Of a stretch of DNA of 26,535 nucleotides, positions 17,926 to 24,192 are shown piece after piece. The position numbers were made by a program, and so were the translations under genes. The notes under the pieces are model-generated. The model was not told where the DNA came from and searched no databases. It saw only the letters and a program-made list of their open reading frames with translations. The DNA is from an uncultured Dyadobacter sp. (GTDB lineage Bacteria; Bacteroidota; Bacteroidia; Cytophagales; Spirosomataceae). Every line of letters begins with the position of its first letter. Positions within the stretch are counted from its first letter, which is position 1. Location of the stretch: assembly GCA_937880795.1 (NCBI GenBank), contig CALGRQ010000261.1, positions 1 through 26,535 on the forward strand, in the 5' to 3' direction.

Positions 17926-18900
17926 TTGAAATTAATAAAAAATATCCAGTCCATAGCAAAAGAAGTGTTACAGAAGGAGGCCTTGGCTGTGCATAATCTG
18001 GTGGACCGGATCGACGAGGAATTTGAAAAATGTGTGCATCTGATCTTGAATGCTGGTGGGCGCGTTGTGGTCTCAGGAATAGGCAAGAGCGCTATTGTAG
18101 GACAAAAGATTGTAGCCACCCTTAATTCGACCGGAACGCCAGCGTTATTCATGCACGCCGGTGACGCTATACATGGAGATTTAGGGATGATTCAGGACAA
18201 TGATGTCGTGATTGTCATCTCTCGTAGTGGTGATACGCCGGAAATAAAGGTCTTGATTCCGCTTCTTAAGCGCACTGGCGTTGAAATCATCGCGATGCTC
18301 AGTAAAAAGGACTCATATCTTGGACGAAGTACACCCTATATACTGCACGCAGATGCACCGGCGGAAGCCGATCCACTTAACCTGGCACCAACTACGAGCA
18401 CTACCGTAACCATGGCGCTAGGCGATGCATTAGCTATCTGTTTGTTAGAAGCGAGGGGGTTTACGCACAGGGACTTTGCCAAATACCATCCCGGAGGGTC
18501 ATTGGGGAAAAGGCTGTATTTAAAGGTGTGTGACATATACCCTAATAATGCCCTGCCTGTGGTTTCAGAGGAAGCTACATTACAGGAGGTGATATTAGAA
18601 ATTACTTCTAAACGACTCGGCGCCACGTCCGTGGTTAAGCAAACGGGAGAAATGGCAGGTATAATTACGGATGGAGACCTTCGAAGAATGCTGAATCAGC
18701 ATGGTGGAGCGGTTTTGCCAGGTTTGAGAGCTATGCATATTATGACGCCTAACCCTATTTCGGTAAGCCCTGATGAATATGCCGTAAAGGCTTTGGAAAT
18801 GATGCAGAAACGGAGTATTACCCAGGTGGTGGTGGTGGAGAATAACCACGTGGTGGGCTTTATTCATCTACATGATTTACTAAGAGAGGGCTTGGTTTGA
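17926..18900 (+). CDS. KpsF/GutQ family arabinose-5-phosphate isomerase
   Basis: Interconverts ribulose-5-phosphate and arabinose-5-phosphate, the first step to Kdo for LPS; in the cytosol. The 324 residues comprise a SIS sugar-isomerase domain (about 35-175) with VVSGIGKSAIVGQKI (48-62, Lys54 in the phosphate loop), FMHAGDAIHGDLGM (75-88) and AKYHPGGSLGKRLYLK (active-site His), then two CBS domains (about 205-262 and 268-324). Length equals E. coli KdsD (328). The start is a TTG: an in-frame TAA at 17908-17910 rules out anything earlier, and no ATG lies close downstream, while the residues from TTG on match the usual family N-terminus. Lone plus-strand gene between two minus-strand blocks. 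KdsD versus GutQ/KpsF naming cannot be resolved; as the only copy in view, the Kdo role is an inference. Confidence 0.92.
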   Translation: MKLIKNIQSIAKEVLQKEALAVHNLVDRIDEEFEKCVHLILNAGGRVVVSGIGKSAIVGQKIVATLNSTGTPALFMHAGDAIHGDLGMIQDNDVVIVISRSGDTPEIKVLIPLLKRTGVEIIAMLSKKDSYLGRSTPYILHADAPAEADPLNLAPTTSTTVTMALGDALAICLLEARGFTHRDFAKYHPGGSLGKRLYLKVCDIYPNNALPVVSEEATLQEVILEITSKRLGATSVVKQTGEMAGIITDGDLRRMLNQHGGAVLPGLRAMHIMTPNPISVSPDEYAVKALEMMQKRSITQVVVVENNHVVGFIHLHDLLREGLV

Positions 18901-18915
18901 ATCCAAGCCCTCTCT
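18883..18915. terminator. shared hairpin overlapping the kpsF-like stop codon
   Basis: Perfect 13-bp GC-rich inverted repeat (18883-18895 with 18903-18915), 7-nt loop. The loop holds the TGA stop of the kpsF-like gene (18898-18900), and the hairpin ends 6 bases before the end of the converging DUF4293 gene. There is no T run on either side. It probably serves both genes. Confidence 0.65.
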
Positions 18916-18921
18916 GGGAAT

Positions 18922-19398
18922 TTATCGGAAACGGTTCGATTGCTGAACCGTTTTTTCGTCTTTTCGGATGAATCGGTTGGCAAAAACATTGGATAGCATG
19001 GCCGCCACCAATCCGTAGAAGCCGATACCGTACTCGCCAGGATTACCTGCATCAAATAATTTGGCAGTGCTATAATAGGTGAAGTAGATCACCAAGCCAA
19101 TAATAACCGTTAGTAAAATAGAATTTACTGCGCAAAGAGCAGACTGGAGTGTCCGGTTCTTGAAACTAAAAATGGCATAAGCGGACACAAGTGCAACCAG
19201 TATGGCCAATATGATGAAGTAGTACAGGGGCTGTACATCGGACTGTACCGCGTTCAGTTGATGCGTTAGTTTAAGCGCTGTCAGGTCTGCTTTCTGAATC
19301 CCGTCCACCGCAATTTTAGTCCAAATTGGGAACGAAAGGAACACACCCATACCAATGATGGTAATCGCTAAAAATATGGTTTGAATACGTTGTAACAT
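18922..19398 (-). CDS. DUF4293 family membrane protein
   Basis: A 158-residue inner-membrane protein with four predicted helices: about 5-25 (after the family-typical MLQRIQTIFL start), 57-79, 85-108 and 124-144. Between TM1 and TM2 is a short polar loop of about 30 residues; the C-terminus is basic and polar (NRFIRKDEKTVQQSNRFR). The family is restricted mostly to Bacteroidota and has no known function. It is 71 bases after rimO on the same strand, with a possible promoter of its own in the gap. No enzymatic motif is visible. Confidence 0.85.
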   Translation of the reverse strand: MLQRIQTIFLAITIIGMGVFLSFPIWTKIAVDGIQKADLTALKLTHQLNAVQSDVQPLYYFIILAILVALVSAYAIFSFKNRTLQSALCAVNSILLTVIIGLVIYFTYYSTAKLFDAGNPGEYGIGFYGLVAAMLSNVFANRFIRKDEKTVQQSNRFR

Positions 19399-19430
19399 GG
19401 TTTACTATAATATTTTCTGATACTTTTTTG

Positions 19431-19438
19431 CAAAATTA
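19431..19438 (-). promoter_or_regulatory. possible -7 box of the DUF4293 gene
   Basis: On the minus strand this reads TAATTTTG, an exact TAnnTTTG, about 33 bases before the DUF4293 start. The -33 position has TTCG instead of TTG (19464-19461, spacing 22). This suggests the gene can be transcribed apart from rimO. Confidence 0.4.
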
Positions 19439-19469
19439 ATAAAGATGTTCGGGGATTGGACGAATAAAA

Positions 19470-20780
19470 TTATTCCACCACCTCTCCATACAGATCAAAT
19501 TCTTCTGCGTTGGTAATTTTAACATTTGCAAAATCTCCTAAGCGGACATATTGGCTTGCTGGTACAAGCACTTCATTATCAACTTCGGGTGAATCTGCTT
19601 CGGTTCGACCGATGAAATGTCCGCCTTCTTTACGATCGAATAGTACTTTATAGGTTTGGCCTATTTTTTCCTGATTCAATTCGTAAGAAATTCCCTGCTG
19701 CAATTCCATGATCGCATCGGCGCGTTCCTGTTTTACTTCTGCAGGTATGTCATCAGGCATAGTGAAGGAATGCGTATTGTCTTCATGCGAATATTGGAAT
19801 GCACCGAGACGATCGAATCGCATTTTTTCAACAAAATCATATGTTTCGTCAAAAAGAGCTTCTGTTTCTCCAGGGTGGCCTACAATGAGCGTAGTACGTA
19901 ATGTAATATCCGGTACTTTTTCTCGTATCGATTCGATTAAGGCTTCCGTTTTCTCTCGTGTAATCCCTCTGCGCATCGCTTTAAGAATTTCGGTTGATCC
20001 TGTTTGCAGGGGCATATCGAGGTACTTGCAAATATTGCTTCGTTCATTCATGATGTCCAGAATGTCCATCGGGAAACCTGCTGGATATGCATATTGCAGA
20101 CGAATCCAGTCAATGCCTTCCACATCTGAAAGTTGAGCAAGGAGGTCGGACAAATTTCTTTTTTTGTATATATCCAGACCATAGTATGTGAGATCCTGTG
20201 CAATCAGAATCAATTCCTTTGTGCCACGTTTAGCAAGAGATTTTGCTTCTTTGACAAGTTCTTCAATTGAGCGAGAAACGTGTCCGCCACGCATAATCGG
20301 AATGGCGCAAAAACTACATGGACGATCGCAGCCTTCTGCAATTTTCAGATAGGCATAATGGCTTGGTGTTGTAAGCAAGCGTTCTCCTACCAGTTCATGT
20401 TTGTAGTCTGCTTTTAATGTTTTGAGTAGGCGAGGCAATTCGTTGGTGCCAAACCAGGCATCAACGGTAGGGATTTCAACTGCCAGCTCATCTTTGTAAC
20501 GGTGAGACAAACATCCTGTTACATATACTTTATCTACAATACCGGCTTCTTTGGCATCTACATAACGAAGAATGGTATTGACGGATTCTTCTTTGGCATT
20601 GTCAATAAAACCGCAAGTATTGATGACCACAATCTGCGAATTATCTTTTTTTGATTCGTGTGCTACATCAAACCCATTTCCTTTTAGCTGGGTATATAAC
20701 ACTTCGGAGTCCACGAGGTTTTTGGAGCAACCCAAGGTAACTATATTGACCTTATTCTTAACTATTCCTTTGGTTTTCAT
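19470..20780 (-). CDS. rimO: ribosomal protein S12 methylthiotransferase
   Basis: Radical-SAM enzyme that adds a methylthio group to the conserved Asp of ribosomal protein S12. The 436-residue chain has the N-terminal MTTase domain with cluster ligands Cys18 (TLGCSKNLVDSE, the RimO form of this motif), Cys56 (NTCGFIDNAKEES) and Cys90 (VTGCL), the radical-SAM CxxxCxxC at Cys151, 155 and 158 (GCDRPCSFC), and a C-terminal TRAM domain (about 370-436). The SKNLVDSE and GFIDNAKEES sequences separate it from MiaB. Bacteroidota often keep rimO just after ftsY; here a membrane-protein gene is interposed and a candidate promoter lies 110 bases upstream. Confidence 0.96.
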   Translation of the reverse strand: MKTKGIVKNKVNIVTLGCSKNLVDSEVLYTQLKGNGFDVAHESKKDNSQIVVINTCGFIDNAKEESVNTILRYVDAKEAGIVDKVYVTGCLSHRYKDELAVEIPTVDAWFGTNELPRLLKTLKADYKHELVGERLLTTPSHYAYLKIAEGCDRPCSFCAIPIMRGGHVSRSIEELVKEAKSLAKRGTKELILIAQDLTYYGLDIYKKRNLSDLLAQLSDVEGIDWIRLQYAYPAGFPMDILDIMNERSNICKYLDMPLQTGSTEILKAMRRGITREKTEALIESIREKVPDITLRTTLIVGHPGETEALFDETYDFVEKMRFDRLGAFQYSHEDNTHSFTMPDDIPAEVKQERADAIMELQQGISYELNQEKIGQTYKVLFDRKEGGHFIGRTEADSPEVDNEVLVPASQYVRLGDFANVKITNAEEFDLYGEVVE

Positions 20781-20892
20781 TATGGTGAGTCTTGGACGGA
20801 AAGTGAGCCGCTACTGACTGATTTTGTGATTACAATAAATGCTGTTGTACAATTCTTACAAGTTACTGATATTGAGATTGCAAAACGGGCTG

Positions 20893-20900
20893 CAAAGATC
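20893..20900 (-). promoter_or_regulatory. possible rimO promoter -7 box
   Basis: Minus-strand GATCTTTGCAGCCC matches the common Bacteroidota start region except G for T at the first base of TAnnTTTG. It would give a leader of about 105 bases to the rimO ATG. No good -33 TTG was seen. Confidence 0.4.
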
Positions 20901-20925
20901 GGGAAAAAATATTAGAATAACGATA

Positions 20926-21576
20926 TTAGCGAATAAAGGGAAAGAAGGTCTTATGCGTTGAGATAGGTAATGTTTTAAAATATTCAAAGATGCCATATGC
21001 GCCTCTTGCACGACTGGTTAAAGCAAACTCTTCACCATTCTTTAGTTTAAACTGCCAATATTCAAATCTCATTCTGGCCTCATTGGTAAAAAGGTTAATA
21101 CTTTCAATGGTATCTTCCTTTAAAATGTACTCTTGTGTACCTGACTCTACATATATGGTTTTGGTATCGGGCTCAAATCGGATGGTTATGTCTTTGGTGT
21201 GGCGCCAATAGTGAATGATTAGGGTGAGGGAATGCCCTCCTAGGAAAAGTAGAAATAGAGAAAATGCTGAGAATAGAAGGTAAGTTAGCCACATTGGAAT
21301 GTCTGACGAGGTAATTCCATCTAATAAAAGCAGCCTAATACCGAGGGATCCCCCGTATAATAGCATAACACTCAGAAGTAAGTCTAAAGAAAAAAAGTAA
21401 TGCCAGGGAGAGTTAGTGAAGGTAGCTGGTTTGTAAACAACCTGATAGATTTCTTTGCTCGAATTGATTCCTCCCCATACGGCAGCGCCAATCATCAGAA
21501 GAAAAGGGAGCAGGGTTACTAGAACCACTATAAAGGTTTCTCCATTAGTCATAGAAGCAGTTGATATAGTGACCAT
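20926..21576 (-). CDS. three-helix membrane protein with C-terminal PH-like/YcxB-like domain
   Basis: A 216-residue protein I cannot name with confidence. Three hydrophobic segments are visible (about 13-35, 60-85 and 95-122), followed by a soluble beta-rich tail (about 128-216) with the pattern ITIRFEPDTKTIYVE, then YILKEDTIESINLF, then YWQFKLKNGEEFALTSR, which resembles bacterial PH-like or YcxB-like domains following membrane helices. It starts 28 bases beyond a strong terminator hairpin and lies between ftsY and rimO. An alternative in-frame ATG at codon 9 (21552) also fits. It contains no catalytic motif or lipobox. The reading frame is well supported by length and by hydrophobic patterning, the function is not. 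Confidence 0.65.
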   Translation of the reverse strand: MVTISTASMTNGETFIVVLVTLLPFLLMIGAAVWGGINSSKEIYQVVYKPATFTNSPWHYFFSLDLLLSVMLLYGGSLGIRLLLLDGITSSDIPMWLTYLLFSAFSLFLLFLGGHSLTLIIHYWRHTKDITIRFEPDTKTIYVESGTQEYILKEDTIESINLFTNEARMRFEYWQFKLKNGEEFALTSRARGAYGIFEYFKTLPISTHKTFFPFIR

Positions 21577-21597
21577 GATTTCCGTTGAATAATAGTC

Positions 21598-21657
21598 AAA
21601 AAAGAAAAGGTTTCAAAATCTAAGAACCTTATCGCTGCTAGATTTTGAAACCTTTTC
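21598..21657 (-). terminator. rho-independent terminator after ftsY
   Basis: A perfect 19-bp inverted repeat (21604-21622 with 21639-21657), 16-nt loop, followed on the minus strand by six T (21603-21598). Starts about 22 bases past the ftsY stop. An unusually long and perfect stem for an intrinsic terminator. Confidence 0.85.
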
Positions 21658-21678
21658 AATTGCACTGATTAAAAAAAT

Positions 21679-22641
21679 CTATCCGATCTTTTTAAATAGC
21701 GAATCAACAAACTCGGCTCGGTCAAATACTTGAAGATCATCCATTTTTTCGCCAACGCCAATGTATTTTACAGGTATTTTAAATTCATCGGATATACCAA
21801 CTACAACGCCTCCCTTTGCGGTTCCGTCCAGTTTGGTCACAGCCAAAGCTGTAATTTCGGTTACTTTAGTAAATTCACGTGCCTGAATCACCGCATTTTG
21901 TCCGGTGCTGCCGTCGAGAACCAATAAAACTTCATGAGGAGAATCAGGAATGATTTTCTGCATCACGCGTTTTATTTTAGAAAGCTCGTTCATTAAGTTC
22001 ACTTTGGTGTGAAGTCTTCCTGCTGTATCAATGATGATCACATCAGCACCTATTTCCATACCTTTTTTGAGTGCATCATAAGCAACGGACGAAGGGTCGG
22101 TGTTCATCCCATGATCAATAACAGGTACATCCACTCTTTTTCCCCATAGTTTCAATTGTTCTACGGCGGCCGCGCGGAAGGTGTCTGCTGCACCAAGTAC
22201 CACTTTATGGCCTCTGGATTGAAATTGATGTGCTAGTTTCCCTATCGTCGTGGTCTTTCCAACCCCATTTACACCCACAACCATAATGACATAAGGTTTA
22301 GGAAGGTGGGCCGTTTCGAAACTATCGGTAAAATCAACCGATTTATTTTCTGTAAGTAGTTCTGCGATCTCTTCACGAAGAATCCGGTCGAGTTCGGCTG
22401 TGGTTGCGTATTTGTCGCGGGCCACTCGCTCTTCAATACGCTTGATTACTTTGACAGTTGTTTCAACGCCTACATCTGAGCTTACCAGAATGTCTTCTAG
22501 TTCATCAAGTACATCCTCGTCAATGGTGGTTTTCCCAACAATGGCTCGGGATAACTTGCCAAAGAAGCTGTCCTTAGTCTTCTCAAGACCTTTGTCTAGT
22601 GTTTCTTTCTTCTCTTTTGAAAAAAAGCCAAATAAGCCCAT
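21679..22641 (-). CDS. ftsY: signal recognition particle receptor FtsY
   Basis: GTPase that docks SRP-ribosome complexes at the membrane translocon. The 320-residue protein has a short N-terminal region (about 1-25, charged, starting MGLFGFFSKEKKE, which can act as an amphipathic membrane anchor; the long acidic A domain of E. coli is absent), the helical N domain (about 25-100), and the NG GTPase domain with GVNGVGKTTT (123-132), DTFRAAA, DTAGR and TKLDGTAKGG. It is flanked by two strong terminators, and a -7-like box follows the upstream one, so it is probably expressed as a single gene despite its ribosomal-protein neighbours. Confidence 0.97.
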   Translation of the reverse strand: MGLFGFFSKEKKETLDKGLEKTKDSFFGKLSRAIVGKTTIDEDVLDELEDILVSSDVGVETTVKVIKRIEERVARDKYATTAELDRILREEIAELLTENKSVDFTDSFETAHLPKPYVIMVVGVNGVGKTTTIGKLAHQFQSRGHKVVLGAADTFRAAAVEQLKLWGKRVDVPVIDHGMNTDPSSVAYDALKKGMEIGADVIIIDTAGRLHTKVNLMNELSKIKRVMQKIIPDSPHEVLLVLDGSTGQNAVIQAREFTKVTEITALAVTKLDGTAKGGVVVGISDEFKIPVKYIGVGEKMDDLQVFDRAEFVDSLFKKIG

Positions 22642-22713
22642 ATCCGTATTAAGGTAATTTCGATAAAATGAGGTGTGCCTCGCATGTCAAAGCGCAGCAA
22701 AATATTATTTTGC

Positions 22714-22721
22714 CAAAAATA
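22714..22721 (-). promoter_or_regulatory. possible ftsY -7 box
   Basis: Minus-strand TATTTTTG, an exact TAnnTTTG, lying right after the T run of the preceding terminator and about 72 bases before the ftsY ATG. The -33 position would fall inside that terminator's stem and has no TTG. Confidence 0.35.
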
Positions 22722-22725
22722 AAAC

Positions 22726-22751
22726 AAAAAAAGTCCCGAAAGGGACTTTTT
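22726..22751. terminator. bidirectional terminator between DUF4295 gene and ftsY
   Basis: Perfect 10-bp stem (22728-22737 with 22742-22751) capped by a 4-nt loop (GAAA on the plus strand, TTTC on the transcribed minus strand), with A/T runs on both sides giving a T run in the minus-strand transcript. It ends the rpmG-DUF4295 transcript about 43 bases past the stop. Confidence 0.87.
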
Positions 22752-22793
22752 AAATTGCAATATTATAATGAGCAGCTGAAATACGATTATATA

Positions 22794-22946
22794 TTAGCTT
22801 TTCAATGCGCTTTGTACACTGTCAAGAGGAACGATTTCTTCTTTGAATGTATATGCTCCTGTTTTAGGAGATTTAACGGCTTTAATAACTTTAGCAAAAG
22901 CTTTACCGCCTTCTTTTTTCAGGGTAGCAACTACTTTCTTTGCCAT
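22794..22946 (-). CDS. DUF4295 family small basic protein
   Basis: A 50-residue ORF starting MAKKVVATLKKEGGKAF and containing KVIKAVKSPKTGAYTFKEE, the DUF4295 pattern. It is strongly basic. This family is almost always encoded next to rpmG (L33) in Bacteroidota, and a ribosome-associated role has been proposed from that position; nothing in the sequence shows a specific activity. It starts 113 bases after rpmG on the same strand, with a strong terminator just downstream, so the two genes form one unit. The gene is short enough to be missed by automated calling, but the start, stop and family match are clear. Confidence 0.9.
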   Translation of the reverse strand: MAKKVVATLKKEGGKAFAKVIKAVKSPKTGAYTFKEEIVPLDSVQSALKS

Positions 22947-23059
22947 GTCTGTATATATTTAAAATGTTATCAGTTATCAACAATATGCTATTCAAGATTC
23001 AAGACGAACTCTGATCAATTGTATGATTAACCAGATAGACCTTTTATATTAAGGTAGCC

Positions 23060-23242
23060 TTATTTAATCTCTTTGTGCAGAGTATAACGTCTTAGGAAAG
23101 AATTGAATTTTTTCAATTCCATACGGCTAGGCGTATTTTTACGATTTTTTGTAGTCACGTAGCGTGACATACCTGGCACACCGCTTTCCTTTTGCTCAGT
23201 GCACTCTAATATAACCTGTACTCTATTACCTTTCTTAGCCAT
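23060..23242 (-). CDS. rpmG: 50S ribosomal protein L33
   Basis: A 60-residue, very basic large-subunit protein: MAKKGNRVQVILECTEQ, then the YVTTKNRKNTPSRMELKKF block that defines L33, ending YTLHKEIK. Only one Cys (residue 14) is present, so it is the zinc-free (C-) form, not the CxxC/CxxC form. A textbook Bacteroidota promoter lies 30 bases upstream. The L28 gene (rpmB), usually just before rpmG in this phylum, is not there; a divergent cytochrome gene begins 276 bases away. Confidence 0.97.
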   Translation of the reverse strand: MAKKGNRVQVILECTEQKESGVPGMSRYVTTKNRKNTPSRMELKKFNSFLRRYTLHKEIK

Positions 23243-23271
23243 TACTTTACATCGTTTTACAAATAGGACTG

Positions 23272-23303
23272 CAAAAGTAATGATATTTCATATGATTCAC
23301 AAA
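23272..23303 (-). promoter_or_regulatory. rpmG promoter (Bacteroidota -33/-7 type)
   Basis: On the minus strand: TTTG at 23303-23300, 20-nt spacer, TACTTTTG (exact TAnnTTTG) at 23279-23272, then GCAGTCC around the expected start near 23266. Leader to the rpmG ATG is about 25 bases. This is the best promoter in the window. The rest of the 23243-23518 gap is AT-rich; it also has two small hairpins (23457-23469, 23470-23488) in the leader of the cytochrome gene. Confidence 0.7.
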
Positions 23304-23518
23304 GAAATATTTTAAATAAAAAATAAAATTTCGTGAAAAAGATTTTGTTTGTATGTGTTAACGATCAGTTAATCATGTAGTTATGGTGTTTTTATAAAGG
23401 GTGGTATTGAATGATTTCTAAAATTTATGAGGGAAATCTAATACAAACTTACTTTCTTCGTGAAACGAATTATCGTTTATAGCGATAAGATGGCGGAAAT
23501 TCTTAAAAAATTAAAACA

Positions 23519-24055
23519 ATGACACTTAGAAAAAGTACTTCGCTGGCACTCATTGCTCTGGCGGCTTCGGTATGGATTGGCTGTTCCTCAAAGGAAGACA
23601 AGGAAAAGTATGACCTATATTATGGATCAGGTAGCAAGGCGCGGGAAGAGGCTTCGCTTGTAACTATTCAGAACGAAAAAAAGGCTCCGAAACCAACCGA
23701 GACAGTTTCTGCACAACCAAGTGCTTCTACTACTGCTGCTGAGCCAGCTGCTGATACCGTAAAAGCTGCTGCTGCTCCTGCTGAGGACGCAAAGCCAAAA
23801 CGTAAGCCTGTACCGGCCGAAGTTTCTGCATTGTTAAATAAGCATGCATGCTTTGCTTGCCACCAGGCTTATGATAAAGTAATTGGACCGGCTTATTCTG
23901 AAGTCGCCAAGAAAAAATATTCTGCTGATAAAATTGTTGAATTGGTACATAGCCCAAAACCTGAGAACTGGCCTGGTTATCCTCCAATGGCTCCATTGGC
24001 CCACGTTCCAAAAGCAGACATTATTGTTATTGCAAACTGGATTAATTCGCTTTAA
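23519..24055 (+). CDS. lipoprotein c-type cytochrome
   Basis: A 178-residue exported mono-heme cytochrome c, an electron carrier at the periplasmic face. Layout: signal with a lipobox-like WIGC (Cys22), a charged segment, a linker rich in A, P, T, S, E and K (about 52-100), then a class I cytochrome domain (about 100-178) with the heme motif CFACH (111-115), KVIGPAYSEVAKKKY (the GP after heme) and the axial Met157 in GYPPMAPL, closing with IANWINSL. The Trp at -3 of the lipobox is unusual, so lipidation is likely but not certain. The nearest known type is the cytochrome c551/c552 group. It is divergent from rpmG and is followed by a long hairpin, so it is monocistronic. Partner oxidase or reductase unknown. 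Confidence 0.9.
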   Translation: MTLRKSTSLALIALAASVWIGCSSKEDKEKYDLYYGSGSKAREEASLVTIQNEKKAPKPTETVSAQPSASTTAAEPAADTVKAAAAPAEDAKPKRKPVPAEVSALLNKHACFACHQAYDKVIGPAYSEVAKKKYSADKIVELVHSPKPENWPGYPPMAPLAHVPKADIIVIANWINSL

Positions 24056-24124
24056 TAGTTATTAGGTACAGAGGTAGTTGCAAAACCAAGCAGTTGCCGT
24101 TATTGTATTTGTAAGATATTCAGA

Positions 24125-24162
24125 AAATACGGGTCGTTCATGTCTATGGACGACCCGTATTT
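24125..24162 (+). terminator. long hairpin terminator after the cytochrome gene
   Basis: A near-perfect stem of up to 17 bp: 24125-24137 with 24150-24162 is perfect, and 24138-24141 with 24146-24149 adds four more pairs (one G-T), leaving a 4-nt loop. The downstream side is T-rich (TTTGTATCTTT), with the gatB -7 box inside it. Confidence 0.72.
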
Positions 24163-24163
24163 G

Positions 24164-24171
24164 TATCTTTG
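24164..24171 (+). promoter_or_regulatory. gatB -7 box
   Basis: TATCTTTG, an exact TAnnTTTG, two bases after the terminator hairpin. Transcription would begin near 24177, so the ATG at 24193 gives a leader of about 15 bases and the in-frame TTG at 24181 would be almost leaderless. The -33 position would be in the hairpin loop and has no TTG. Confidence 0.5.
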
Positions 24172-24192
24172 TGAAAGCATTTGCATTATTAT

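Noticed and set aside
21604..21657. Long inverted repeat as a transposon end or MITE
   Set aside because: No transposase, no target duplication, and a T run in the right place after ftsY; a terminator explains it.
22668..23030. Plus-strand frame of 120 codons over the DUF4295 region
   Set aside because: Antisense to the DUF4295 gene and runs through a strong terminator; Phe/Cys/Tyr-rich composition is typical of antisense to Lys-rich coding.
23243..23518. Possible RNA gene in the largest intergenic gap
   Set aside because: No tRNA cloverleaf or conserved GC-rich fold was visible; the region is AT-rich and contains the rpmG promoter and two tiny hairpins only.
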